NCBI RefSeq assembly: GCF_001310815.1
Contig: NZ_BAZK01000015.1
Span: forward strand, 60,036 to 124,035
Direction: 5' to 3'
Length of the DNA stretch: 64,000 nt
From: Pseudovibrio denitrificans JCM 12308
GTDB lineage: Bacteria; Pseudomonadota; Alphaproteobacteria; Rhizobiales; Stappiaceae
Positions 16,550 to 24,129 of this stretch are shown here, one piece after another. The stretch's first letter is position 1. Each line of letters begins with the position of its first letter. A program made the translations under genes and the position numbers. The notes under the pieces were generated by a model, which worked only from the letters and a program-made list of their open reading frames with translations, searched no databases and was not told the DNA's origin.

Positions 16550-17596
16550 ATGACTGAAGCAACAAAAAAACTCTATGAAATCAATAGCCCCGTCTTCGCG
16601 GTCGCGCCGATGCTTGACTGGACGGATAGGCATTGCCGTGCATTTCACCGGGTCCTTTCCAAGAATTCGCTGCTCTATACTGAGATGGTCACCACTGGCG
16701 CCTTGATTCATGGCGACAGGGACCGTCATCTGAACTTCTCCAGACAGGAACAGCCGGTTGCCTGCCAGCTGGGTGGGTCTGATCCCAAAGTATTGGCTGA
16801 GTGCGCCAAAATGGTGGAGGACTGGGGCTACGATGAAGTCAACCTCAACGTTGGGTGCCCGTCTGACCGCGTACAGTCTGGCAAGTTCGGTGCCTGCCTC
16901 ATGCTGGAGCCGGATCTGGTAGCAGAATGCATCGCGGCCATGAAGGATGTTGTTTCCATCCCGGTCACCACCAAATGCCGCATCGGCGTGGATGATCAGG
17001 AGCCGGAAGAAGCACTCAACGCACTGGCAGATAAAGTCATCGCCGCTGGTACAGACGCGCTGTGGGTGCATGCCCGCAAGGCGTGGCTGAAGGGCCTTAG
17101 CCCAAAGGAAAACCGTGATGTGCCGCCGCTGGATTATGACCTTGTTTACCGCCTGAAGCAGCGCCTGCCGGATGTGTTCATCGGCATCAACGGCGGTGTG
17201 GCAACACTGGAAGAAACCTCAGCACATCTGGAAAAGCTGGACGGCGTTATGATGGGCCGCGCAGCCTATCAGAACCCAATGTTGCTGGCAGAGGTTGACC
17301 GTGTGGTTTACGGTGAGGACGGCACCGCGATCACGCCGGTTGAAGCAATGGATGCCTACCGCGGCTACATCGAAAACGAACTGACTGCCGGAACCAAGCT
17401 GGCATCCATCACCCGCCACATTTTGGGAACATACCAAGGTGTTCCGGGCGCTCGCCATTTCCGCCGTATCATGACGGTGGAAGCCAACAAGGTTGGCGCT
17501 GGCATTGAGGTGCTGGAGGACGCGCTGGCTGCGGTTTCACATCATCAAAGCGTTGCGCTTGAAGCACGTGAGCAGAAAGAGGCAGCGCTGATTTAG
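16550..17596 (+). CDS. dusA: DusA, tRNA-dihydrouridine synthase A
   Basis: The 348-residue FMN-dependent TIM barrel begins FAVAPMLDWTDRHCRAFHR and contains LNLNVGCPSDRVQSGKFGAC near residue 98, with the catalytic cysteine of Dus enzymes. FMN and tRNA contacts follow in WVHARKAWLKGLSPKENR (about 183) and INGGV (about 222). The HARKAWLKGLSPKENR segment is typical of DusA and reduces U20/U20a of tRNAs. It is transcribed alone. Two tandem palindromic repeats occupy the space between its stop and the TauE-type gene, the first overlapping the stop codon by one base. Confidence 0.97.
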   Translation: MTEATKKLYEINSPVFAVAPMLDWTDRHCRAFHRVLSKNSLLYTEMVTTGALIHGDRDRHLNFSRQEQPVACQLGGSDPKVLAECAKMVEDWGYDEVNLNVGCPSDRVQSGKFGACLMLEPDLVAECIAAMKDVVSIPVTTKCRIGVDDQEPEEALNALADKVIAAGTDALWVHARKAWLKGLSPKENRDVPPLDYDLVYRLKQRLPDVFIGINGGVATLEETSAHLEKLDGVMMGRAAYQNPMLLAEVDRVVYGEDGTAITPVEAMDAYRGYIENELTAGTKLASITRHILGTYQGVPGARHFRRIMTVEANKVGAGIEVLEDALAAVSHHQSVALEAREQKEAALI

Positions 17597-17640
17597 CGTA
17601 CTCCCGAAAAGTGGCCACCGGTTTTGGGACAAGAGTACGC
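17596..17640 (+). repeat. palindromic repeat copy A (RIME-like module 1)
   Basis: GCGTACTCCCGAAAAGTGGC at the left and GTTTTGGGACAAGAGTACGC at the right form an imperfect inverted repeat. The first G is also the last base of the dusA stop codon. Confidence 0.8.
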
Positions 17641-17649
17641 GAGAGGAAT

Positions 17650-17694
17650 GCGTACTCCCAAAAAGTGGCCGCCGGTTTTTGGGCAAGAGCACGC
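17650..17694 (+). repeat. palindromic repeat copy B, direct tandem of copy A
   Basis: It has the same plan and orientation as the copy at 17596, offset by exactly 54 bases, with compensating changes in the arms (CCCAAAAAG with TTTTTGGG). This suggests that pairing is conserved. Confidence 0.8.
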
Positions 17695-17729
17695 GCATGA
17701 AATGCAATTGGAATTGAGGAGGGGACAGC

Positions 17730-18551
17730 ATGGACATGATTTCTGCGTCTATGCTGGGGTTCGGAGCAGCATTGATTGCTTCTGGTGCACTAGCAGGTTT
17801 TCTGGCAGGGCTGTTTGGTATTGGAGGCGGCGCGATCCTCGTGCCGATCCTTGTAACCATTCTGACAGAGGTGGGCGTTGATCCCGACGCCGTGGTTCAT
17901 ATCTCCGTGGCCTCGTCTCTGGGCGTCATCGTACCAACATCGCTACGCTCCTTCTTCGCACACAAGAAGAAAGGCGCTGTTGATCTGTCCTTGCTGAAAA
18001 GCTGGATTATCCCTGTGCCGATTGGTGTGCTGCTGGCCTCATACGTGGCGGCGCTCGTTTCCGGTGATACGCTTAAAGGCATCTTTGCCGTGATCGCGTT
18101 TGTGGTCGCCATGCGCATGCTGTTCAATCGTGAAAGCTGGAAACTGGGATCAGATATTCCGGGCAACCCGGTGCGGGCGCTGATTGGCGTGATGATCGGC
18201 TTCTTCTCTACGCTCATGGGCATCGGTGGCGGCGTCATGAATAACACCTTCATGACCTTGTTTGGCCGCCCGATCCATCAGGCCGTTGCCACATCTTCCG
18301 GTGTTGGTGTGCTGATTTCCATTCCAGCAGTCTTCGGCATGGTCGCAGCCGGGTGGGGCGCTCCCAACCTGCCACCGTTTTCCGTGGGTTACATCAACCT
18401 GCTCGCCATCGCGTTGATCATCCCGATCACCATCTACGTGGCTCCACTGGGCGCACACTTCGCCCACAATCTGCCAAAGCGCAAGCTGGAGCTGGCGTTT
18501 GGTGTGTTCCTGCTGATCGCCTGCGCAAGGTTCGCCTACAGCCTGCTGTAA
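17730..18551 (+). CDS. TauE/SafE family sulfite or sulfonate exporter-like membrane protein
   Basis: The 273-residue protein has about eight membrane segments in two repeats. Each repeat carries the family GIGGG motif: GLFGIGGGAILVPIL near residue 28 and MGIGGGVMNNTFM near residue 162. The family exports sulfite, sulfoacetate or other organic anions, and the substrate is not predictable from sequence. GAGGAGGGG lies before the ATG at 17730. The gene is a single unit with a strong terminator at 18573. Confidence 0.92.
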   Translation: MDMISASMLGFGAALIASGALAGFLAGLFGIGGGAILVPILVTILTEVGVDPDAVVHISVASSLGVIVPTSLRSFFAHKKKGAVDLSLLKSWIIPVPIGVLLASYVAALVSGDTLKGIFAVIAFVVAMRMLFNRESWKLGSDIPGNPVRALIGVMIGFFSTLMGIGGGVMNNTFMTLFGRPIHQAVATSSGVGVLISIPAVFGMVAAGWGAPNLPPFSVGYINLLAIALIIPITIYVAPLGAHFAHNLPKRKLELAFGVFLLIACARFAYSLL

Positions 18552-18572
18552 GCTGCAAGCTATCAGAAACAC

Positions 18573-18604
18573 AAAAGCCGCTGACATCCCTGTCCGCGGC
18601 TTTT
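18573..18604 (+). terminator. intrinsic terminator after the TauE-type gene
   Basis: AAAAGCCGC and GCGGCTTTT form a 9-bp stem with a 14-base loop, followed by CTTTTG. It starts 21 bases after the stop. Confidence 0.9.
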
Positions 18605-18629
18605 CTTTTGTCTGATTGTTGGGACTGCC

Positions 18630-19327
18630 CTATCGCGCCTTCAGGATCAACTGGTTGCCTTCCACGCGCCAGCTGGCGAAGGTGTTGAGGGCGCTCATGC
18701 CGAGCAGCTGGTTGAGAGCATCTCTTCCTGCGCCACAAATGCAGGCACTTCGTTCAGGCGCCAGTCACCAATCTGCATGTCCTGCAAACGCACGCGGGCC
18801 ACAAAGCCCATGCCGTTGGCGGTAGAAACAGGGATGCTGTAGGAAAGATTGTTCGTGTCGATGCCAACCCGGCGCGCATCTCTGTGTGACAAAGTAATGT
18901 GCGAGGCTCCTGTGTCCACCAGCATATCGATGGAAACACCATCCACTTGCACATCAATGAAGAACTGATGGTTGATGCCGCGGGAAATCACCATCTCGCC
19001 ATCAGCAGATTGAGAGATGGAGCCGGGGAACAGCTCGGACATCACGCGGTCGCGCACGGTCATCAGCTCATAGCGGAACGAATATCCAATCACCAGCAGC
19101 AGTGCCAGACCGCCCCAGAACACCACGGCGCCGAACACTTCGCGGATTTGAGGGCGGCGAATGAACACGCCCATCATGATCACAATGCCCATGGCCGCAA
19201 GGGCGACCAGCCGAGGGCCGTCCTCCTGAAACTTGTCGCCAAGAAACTCAGGTGTTCCAAGATATCCGGTGGCAACGCCAATCACCATGGCGCCGATGAG
19301 AATGACAAGGCCTATCGTCCAGCGCAT
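18630..19327 (-). pseudogene. clan AA (retropepsin-like) aspartic protease, TIGR02281-type, one-base frameshift
   Basis: A membrane-anchored protein: three hydrophobic segments in the first 90 residues, then a periplasmic retropepsin-like domain. The catalytic motif is DMLVDTGASHITLS near residue 135. The open frame stops early at 18695. Adding one base near 18724 restores LLGMSALNTFASW and a carboxyl end RVEGNQLILKAR with a stop at 18630 (232 residues), exactly the end expected for this family. Its 5' end overlaps the DUF1289 gene by 16 bases, so they form an operon. The family is widespread in alphaproteobacteria with unknown substrates. The break is probably a sequence error, since only one base is missing. 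Confidence 0.88.
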
Positions 19328-19533
19328 TGCACATCCTCCTGTTTCATAGCCAGAAACTCAGCTTTTCGCGCAGGAAGCTTGGCAAGAATGGTGTGCTGAG
19401 CCTGCGTAGAAAGGGATCCCCATCCGGCAATCTCGCTGAGCAATCTCCAGCAACTCACACACATCTTCCGTTCTTCATCCAGCTGGCACAGTTTTAAACA
19501 TGGGCTGGCTGGTCTTTCTAAAGTACCTGACAA
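19312..19533 (-). CDS. DUF1289 domain protein
   Basis: The 73-residue protein contains the DUF1289 cysteine pattern SPCLKLCQLDEERKMCVSC followed by EIAGWGSLST and LPARKAEF. The four cysteines probably bind a metal or an iron-sulfur cluster, and the biochemical role of the family is not established. It is the first gene of a two-gene unit. Its end overlaps the start of the clan AA protease gene (19312-19327), suggesting translational coupling. Confidence 0.88.
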   Translation of the reverse strand: MSGTLERPASPCLKLCQLDEERKMCVSCWRLLSEIAGWGSLSTQAQHTILAKLPARKAEFLAMKQEDVQCAGR

Positions 19534-19577
19534 AATACTGTCCTACAAAATCATCGGGTTCAAACCGCTGTGTTCAG

Positions 19578-19677
19578 CGCGTATCTCCGAAAAGTGAAAA
19601 CTGGTTTTCGGATAAAGATACGCGAATATAACGACTAAAGCAGTTCAAGTGTTCACCCTAAATGCGAACTGCTTTAG
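19578..19677 (+). repeat. two-module palindromic mosaic element 1 (RIME-like)
   Basis: Module 1 (19578-19624) runs from CGCGTATCTCCGAAAAGTG through CTGGTTTTCGGATAAAGATACGCG. Module 2 (19635-19677) is a perfect 12-bp inverted repeat CTAAAGCAGTTC/GAACTGCTTTAG with a 19-base loop. The same two modules in the same order occur at 22022. The stop codon of the downstream minus-strand hydrolase (19674-19676) lies inside the right arm of module 2. Confidence 0.85.
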
Positions 19678-20844
19678 CGCGTTGCGCCAACGGATCCCGG
19701 CGTGCTGATCACGATCTTCGCAGTGTTCCCCAAAAACTCGGTGAAACTGCGTCCAGCGTTTCCAAGACGTCCACCAATGCTCTGCTGACTGCGGTTCATC
19801 GTGCCTTGTTCAAGGGCATTGACCAGCTGCGGTCCAAACTGAGCAAGTTGCGCGAACTTGTCGTGGTTGACGCTATCCTGACCTTGCACATCCGTAAGGT
19901 CAATGACCACAACGCCCAGACTTGTCAGCTCTGCATCATTCTCAATGCCGCCCACACGCGCCTTGCCACCGGCAATGCGGCGGGAGAAGCGCAGCGCGCG
20001 GTCATCACGCGAAACCAGCACAAACACAGGGTTTGCTCTGTATCCAAGAGAGGTAATCATTGTTTTGAAAACATCAATATCGATGTCCGGCGAAGCATCA
20101 CAATGGTGACTTTCTTGTTCTTCAAAAGCCCGTGCCCCTTCAGTTCCATCTGCCGCAATGTTTCCAGCAGCAACAGGTTGCCAAGCGAGTGCGCCAGAAT
20201 GGTCACCCGCTGCGCGTCAGAGTTCACCAGCTCCCGCAACACCTGCTCCAGCCCATCGCGGGCAACAGTCACGCTGTTGGTGTCGTAAATGTAGTCGGTC
20301 AGGTTGCCAGCGGACGCCCAGGTGAACAGGATCGGCACACGGTTGACCTTGGCATCGGCTGCCATCTGCGCAAGGCGGAACACGCCCTCAGAAAAGCGGG
20401 TGTTGTAGCGTGAATGAACAGCACAGCCTCGCGCTCGCGGCCAGCACGTTTTGCAATCGCTTGGTTGACCTGCTGGCGGAAAGCCGCATTGCCGTCAATA
20501 TAAGCAGCCTGCCGCACCACGAAGTCGGTGTTCGGGTTGCCCGGAGGCGAAGAGGCCCATTCAATCCTGCCAGGCTTGTGGGTTGGCGGAATGGAAATGG
20601 TGGCCGAAGCAAAATCCAGCTCTTCAGAGCGCTTGGAGGTGTAAAGCGCAGGGGGGTGTTCAGCGCGCGCCCGTGTGGTCGCCACAAGGATATGAACATC
20701 CTTGGTCCCTTCGGCTTCTTCAAGCGAAATTTCCAGTGAATCCGGACCGGGCCTGGAGGCACAACCGGCAAGGACGGCAGCGGCCAGCCCAAGGGCAGCA
20801 GCTCGTTTGAATGCTGAAAGTGCACAAGCAAAGGATAGCTTCAT
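19674..20844 (-). pseudogene. DUF900-type alpha/beta hydrolase lipoprotein, two one-base frameshifts
   Basis: The N terminus is a lipoprotein signal with lipobox VLAGC near residue 28. Three open frames together give a DUF900 hydrolase of about 390 residues. Adding one base near 20410 gives FIHGYNTRFSEGVFRLAQM, the oxyanion/HGYN region. It leads into VPILFTWASAGNLTDY and the nucleophile elbow AHSLGNLLLLE. Adding one base near 20096 restores MASPDIDIDVFKTMITSLG, the acid-bearing segment. Both lost bases are G. The product would be an outer- or inner-membrane-anchored esterase-like enzyme of unknown substrate. The stop lies in a palindromic repeat. I consider the gene probably intact in the living cell. 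Confidence 0.87.
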
Positions 20845-21016
20845 AATGTCTCCGGCCCGAGAACTGTAAAAAGGGTTTCACGCGCTTGTAGGCAAACAAT
20901 GCGCGTAGATTAAAGCTAAAATGCTAGCAAATGATTGCACAAAAATGGTTTCTTGCAGCGCCTTACCCACAAAAGCAGAGGAATGCCTCTGGTTTTTAAG
21001 GGGGCGAACACAGCTT

Positions 21017-21835
21017 CTAAAGAGAAAGGACGCCCAGCAGGAAGCCCAGTGAACCGATTTGTTGCGCTGCCCCCAAAACATCACCCGTAATGCCTTTGAT
21101 TTTGGTGAGGGACAGCTTCGCCAACGCCCATACCAGCACAAAGCTCACACCAGCTCCGATCACCACCTGCCAGAAGCTTAAGTAAAACAGGCTGACGGCA
21201 ATCAGCGGCAACGCGAAGCAACCGGCCCAATAGACGGCGATGTTCTCAGGCACGCCAAAGCGTGTCGAAAGACCGCCCTGATACGCCGCTGGCATGGTAT
21301 GCCAGATCCAGACCATGCCAACCCGGCCAATCGTCTCCGCTGCCAGATAGCCAAGAGCCGCTCCAAAACCACCAAAGGTCTCCAACAAGGTGGCCAGCAG
21401 CAGCCAGCGCAGGCTTAAGGAGAGCACGAGTGCCACCGTGCCAAACGCACCGATACGGCTGTCCTTCATGATCTCAAGCCGCCGCTCAGCCGTATGACCA
21501 CCAAAGAACCCATCAACCACATCAGAAAGGCCGTCCTCATGCAGGCAGCCCTGAACAGCTGCGGCCACAGCAACCGCAATCAACGCCACAACAGCAGCGG
21601 GCAGGGCGCTCTGTGAAAGCAGCCACAGCACCAGCATGCTGGGCAGAGAGATCACCACACCCGCCAGCGGAATGCTGCGGGAGCGCAAACGAAAATCCGG
21701 AGCTGTGTTCAGATCATCCCAACGTCCCAGCTTTGGCAGAGGGATACGGGAGAAAAAGCGCACCAGCTCGGCCACCTCCGCCAGAATATGGGAAGAGGAA
21801 GGAAGAGAATCTTCGTTGCGTTGATCGTCGGACAT
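21017..21835 (-). CDS. cobS: CobS, adenosylcobinamide-GDP ribazoletransferase (cobalamin synthase)
   Basis: The 272-residue membrane protein has FSRIPLPKLGRWDD near residue 30. The active-site region GCLHEDGLSDVVDGFFGGHTA near residue 95 holds the metal-binding HEDGLSDVxDG and GGxxxxxRLEIMKDSRIGAFG motifs. It joins adenosylcobinamide-GDP and alpha-ribazole at the inner membrane, the last step of B12 assembly. The gene is called cobV in the aerobic-pathway nomenclature. It is divergent from cobT, which makes the alpha-ribazole phosphate used here. A mosaic repeat sits between the two genes. No cobalamin riboswitch was recognised. Confidence 0.95.
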   Translation of the reverse strand: MSDDQRNEDSLPSSSHILAEVAELVRFFSRIPLPKLGRWDDLNTAPDFRLRSRSIPLAGVVISLPSMLVLWLLSQSALPAAVVALIAVAVAAAVQGCLHEDGLSDVVDGFFGGHTAERRLEIMKDSRIGAFGTVALVLSLSLRWLLLATLLETFGGFGAALGYLAAETIGRVGMVWIWHTMPAAYQGGLSTRFGVPENIAVYWAGCFALPLIAVSLFYLSFWQVVIGAGVSFVLVWALAKLSLTKIKGITGDVLGAAQQIGSLGFLLGVLSL

Positions 21836-22021
21836 GATGGTTTCTCACAGAAATAAATCAGACCAGAAAGGCCGCCAAAATCAGTTAGAGCAACAATTTG
21901 TAGTTTGCAAAGCCGTGGAAACCACAAATAGTTGATAAGTCTCATTTGTATTCTGCTTCCGGTGGCTTATAGATCTGCGCAAACAACAAAGCGCAAAAAT
22001 TCATTTTGCGGGTTAACTAAT

Positions 22022-22122
22022 GCGTATCTCCGAAAAGTGGAAACTGGTTTTCGGACCCAAGATACGCGCAAACAAAAGTTAAAGTAGTTCAACCGCTCCA
22101 GGCTGAATGAGAACTGCTTTAA
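22022..22122 (+). repeat. two-module palindromic mosaic element 2 (RIME-like)
   Basis: Module 1 (22022-22067) starts GCGTATCTCCGAAAAGTGG and ends TTTTCGGACCCAAGATACGC. Module 2 (22079-22122) is TTAAAGTAGTTC/GAACTGCTTTAA with one wobble. Order and spacing match the element at 19578. It ends 15 bases before the cobT ATG and so forms part of its leader. Confidence 0.85.
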
Positions 22123-22136
22123 GTTCGGAGAAGCGT

Positions 22137-23165
22137 ATGTCTCTTGCAACGTCTGCACTGCCATTCGATGATATCAGAAACCTGGTCGGCGCAATGCCGG
22201 GTCCAAGCCTTGAAGCGGTCGAGGCGGTTAAAAAACGCGATGCGCAGCTGACGAAGCCTCTGGGGTCTCTGGGCCGTCTGGAAGAGTTGGTGGAATGGCT
22301 GGCAGCCTGGCAGGGCCTGCCAATGCCAAAAGTTACCCGGCCGCTCGTAGCTGTGTTTGCAGCCAACCACGGCGTTGCTGACAAAGGCGTCTCCGCATTC
22401 CCGAAAGAAGTGACCGCGCAGATGGTCTCCAACTTTGCAGCGGGCGGCGCCGCCGTAAACCAGCTTTGCATTGCCTATGACCTCGGCCTCAAAGTGTTTG
22501 AACTGGCGCTGGAAATGCCAACCCCGGACATCTCCGAGGAAGACGCTTTTGAAGAATCCGAATGCGCAGCAACCATGGCCTTCGGTATGGAAGCGATCTC
22601 TGGTGGCACAGATCTGCTCTGCCTTGGCGAAATGGGCATCGCAAACACCACCGTTGCAGCAGCCATCTTCTACGCCCTGTTTGGCGGCACAGCAGAAGAG
22701 TGGGTTGGTCCGGGCACGGGTGTTCAGGGCGACGCGCTGAAAAACAAGATTGCCGTTGTTGAGCAGGCTGTACAGCGGATCGGCGGTCCGGGCAAAGTTG
22801 AGCCTCTGGAAGTTCTGCGCCGGATCGGTGGCCGCGAAATCGCAGCAATGGCGGGTGTTATTCTCGCAGCACGCATGCAGCAGGTTCCTGTTGTGATTGA
22901 TGGCTTCGTCACCTCCGCAGCAGCTGCCATCCTCTACAAGATGGACAAGACCGCATTGGAGCACTGTGTGTTCTCTCATGCCTCCGCAGAGCCAGCACAC
23001 CGCCGCGCTCTGACAGAAATGGGCGGCAAGCCACTTCTGGATCTGGGTATGCGCCTTGGTGAAGGCTCTGGTGCAGCAATCGCGGCAGGCATCATCAAAG
23101 CGGCAGCAGCAACCCACTCTGGCATGGCGACCTTCGCTGATGCAGGCGTTGCAGCTCAGGACTAA
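22137..23165 (+). CDS. cobT: CobT, nicotinate-nucleotide--dimethylbenzimidazole phosphoribosyltransferase
   Basis: The 342-residue enzyme transfers phosphoribose from nicotinate mononucleotide to dimethylbenzimidazole, giving alpha-ribazole phosphate for B12. Family blocks are LTKPLGSLGRLEELVEWLA near residue 43, VFAANHGVADKGVSAFPKEV near residue 75 and GEMGIANTTVAAAI near residue 165. The catalytic glutamate lies in LGMRLGEGSGAAIA near residue 308. The start at 22137 follows GGAG at ideal spacing. The 10-codon-longer frame from 22107 begins inside the repeat arm. A strong terminator follows at 23206. The divergent partner is cobS. Confidence 0.96.
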   Translation: MSLATSALPFDDIRNLVGAMPGPSLEAVEAVKKRDAQLTKPLGSLGRLEELVEWLAAWQGLPMPKVTRPLVAVFAANHGVADKGVSAFPKEVTAQMVSNFAAGGAAVNQLCIAYDLGLKVFELALEMPTPDISEEDAFEESECAATMAFGMEAISGGTDLLCLGEMGIANTTVAAAIFYALFGGTAEEWVGPGTGVQGDALKNKIAVVEQAVQRIGGPGKVEPLEVLRRIGGREIAAMAGVILAARMQQVPVVIDGFVTSAAAAILYKMDKTALEHCVFSHASAEPAHRRALTEMGGKPLLDLGMRLGEGSGAAIAAGIIKAAAATHSGMATFADAGVAAQD

Positions 23166-23205
23166 GTTGAGAATAACCCCTCTGCTGAGGAGGGGGATAA
23201 ATTGA

Positions 23206-23244
23206 AAAAGGCCGCCTCACTCGCACGAGTGGAGGCGGCCTTTT
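23206..23244 (+). terminator. intrinsic terminator after cobT
   Basis: AAAGGCCGCCTC(C)ACTCG-type arms pair across 23207-23244: GGCCGCCTCACTCG with CGAGTGGAGGCGGCC, closed by a short loop and followed by TTTTC. Confidence 0.92.
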
Positions 23245-23329
23245 CTCATTTCAGCGAAAGAACGCAGGAAAAACGCATTCCTTTCAAACCAACGCACATT
23301 TGAACGCAAACTTGGTTTGATGAGCTGCG

Positions 23330-23686
23330 TTAATCGACAAAGCGCCAGGTATCCGCCCCATCAAAGTGGCGCACGCGGATGTCTTTAACGTCCTCAGCAG
23401 GCACCAGACGCGTGTTCACCGCCATTCTATCCCCCTCAGGGTCAACCGGCGCCCAATGCGTAGTGTTTCCGCATGTCTTGCAGGTATGGAACTCCAGTTC
23501 CTTGTCGCCCCACACATACGCAAAAGTTGCATCCGGCTCCTTTTCTATGGTCACGTTCTTCGGTGAACCATGCGCCCAGACGGTTCCAAAACGGCGACAG
23601 GCAGAGCAGTTACACTCCGTCAGCCACTCTGGGTTTTCCCGATATTCAAACTTAACAGCACCGCAATGGCATGAGCCACGTAGCAT
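23330..23686 (-). CDS. GFA (glutathione-dependent formaldehyde-activating/CENP-V) domain protein, copy 1
   Basis: The 118-residue protein has the GFA zinc-binding pattern: GSCHCGAVKFEYRE near residue 4, CNCSACRRFGTVWAHG near residue 24, and FHTCKTCGNTTHWAP near residue 68. The cysteines bind structural and catalytic zinc. The family includes enzymes acting on formaldehyde-glutathione adducts, but most members lack proof of that activity. GGGGAG precedes the ATG at 23686. A near-identical paralogue lies immediately upstream (23773), so this is a tandem duplication. Confidence 0.9.
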   Translation of the reverse strand: MLRGSCHCGAVKFEYRENPEWLTECNCSACRRFGTVWAHGSPKNVTIEKEPDATFAYVWGDKELEFHTCKTCGNTTHWAPVDPEGDRMAVNTRLVPAEDVKDIRVRHFDGADTWRFVD

Positions 23687-23772
23687 GTGTTTCTCCCCGA
23701 TAATTAATTGAAGCGTGATCCGCAAAAGTAAAGCCTGAAAGCGCTGAGGATCACGCTGAAAATGAAAGTAAT

Positions 23773-24129
23773 TTAATCCAGAAACTGCCCAGTATCGGCA
23801 CCATCAAAATGGCGAATGGGAATGTCTTTCACATCCTCAAACGGTACAAGGCGGGTATTGACCGCCATGCGATCATAGTCCTCGTCCAGATCTGACCAGT
23901 GAGTGGTGTTTCCGCAGGTTTTACAGGTGTGAAACGCGATCATCTTATCACCCCAGATGTAGGTGAACGTCGCATCCGGCGCTTTCTCAATGGTCACGTT
24001 CTTGGGTGAACCATGCGCCCAGATGGTGCCGTAACGACGGCATGCAGAGCAGTTGCACTCTGTAAGCCATTCTGGTTCTTCACGGAATTCAAACTTGACT
24101 GCGCCGCAATGGCATGACCCTCGAAGCAT
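23773..24129 (-). CDS. GFA domain protein, copy 2
   Basis: This 118-residue paralogue of the next gene has the same cysteine pattern (GSCHCGAVKFEFRE, CNCSACRRYGTIWAHG, FHTCKTCGNTTHWS) and the same carboxyl plan ending in HFDGADTGQFLD. The two copies agree at most positions, so the duplication is fairly recent, but the central region (residues 78-90) has diverged. The ATG at 24129 has GGGGGA upstream. Its first 41 bases overlap the 3' end of the sensor kinase gene, suggesting co-transcription. Confidence 0.9.
   Translation of the reverse strand: MLRGSCHCGAVKFEFREEPEWLTECNCSACRRYGTIWAHGSPKNVTIEKAPDATFTYIWGDKMIAFHTCKTCGNTTHWSDLDEDYDRMAVNTRLVPFEDVKDIPIRHFDGADTGQFLD

Noticed and set aside
19550..19572. 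tRNA-like T-loop GGGTTCAAACC
   Set aside because: No matching acceptor or anticodon arms could be found around it; the next bases belong to the palindromic repeat.
21836..22136. Cobalamin riboswitch between cobS and cobT
   Set aside because: The space is taken up by the mosaic repeat; no B12-box core could be recognised.
22119..23117. Cysteine/histidine-rich minus-strand frame inside cobT
   Set aside because: Antisense shadow of cobT with no ribosome site or known motif.
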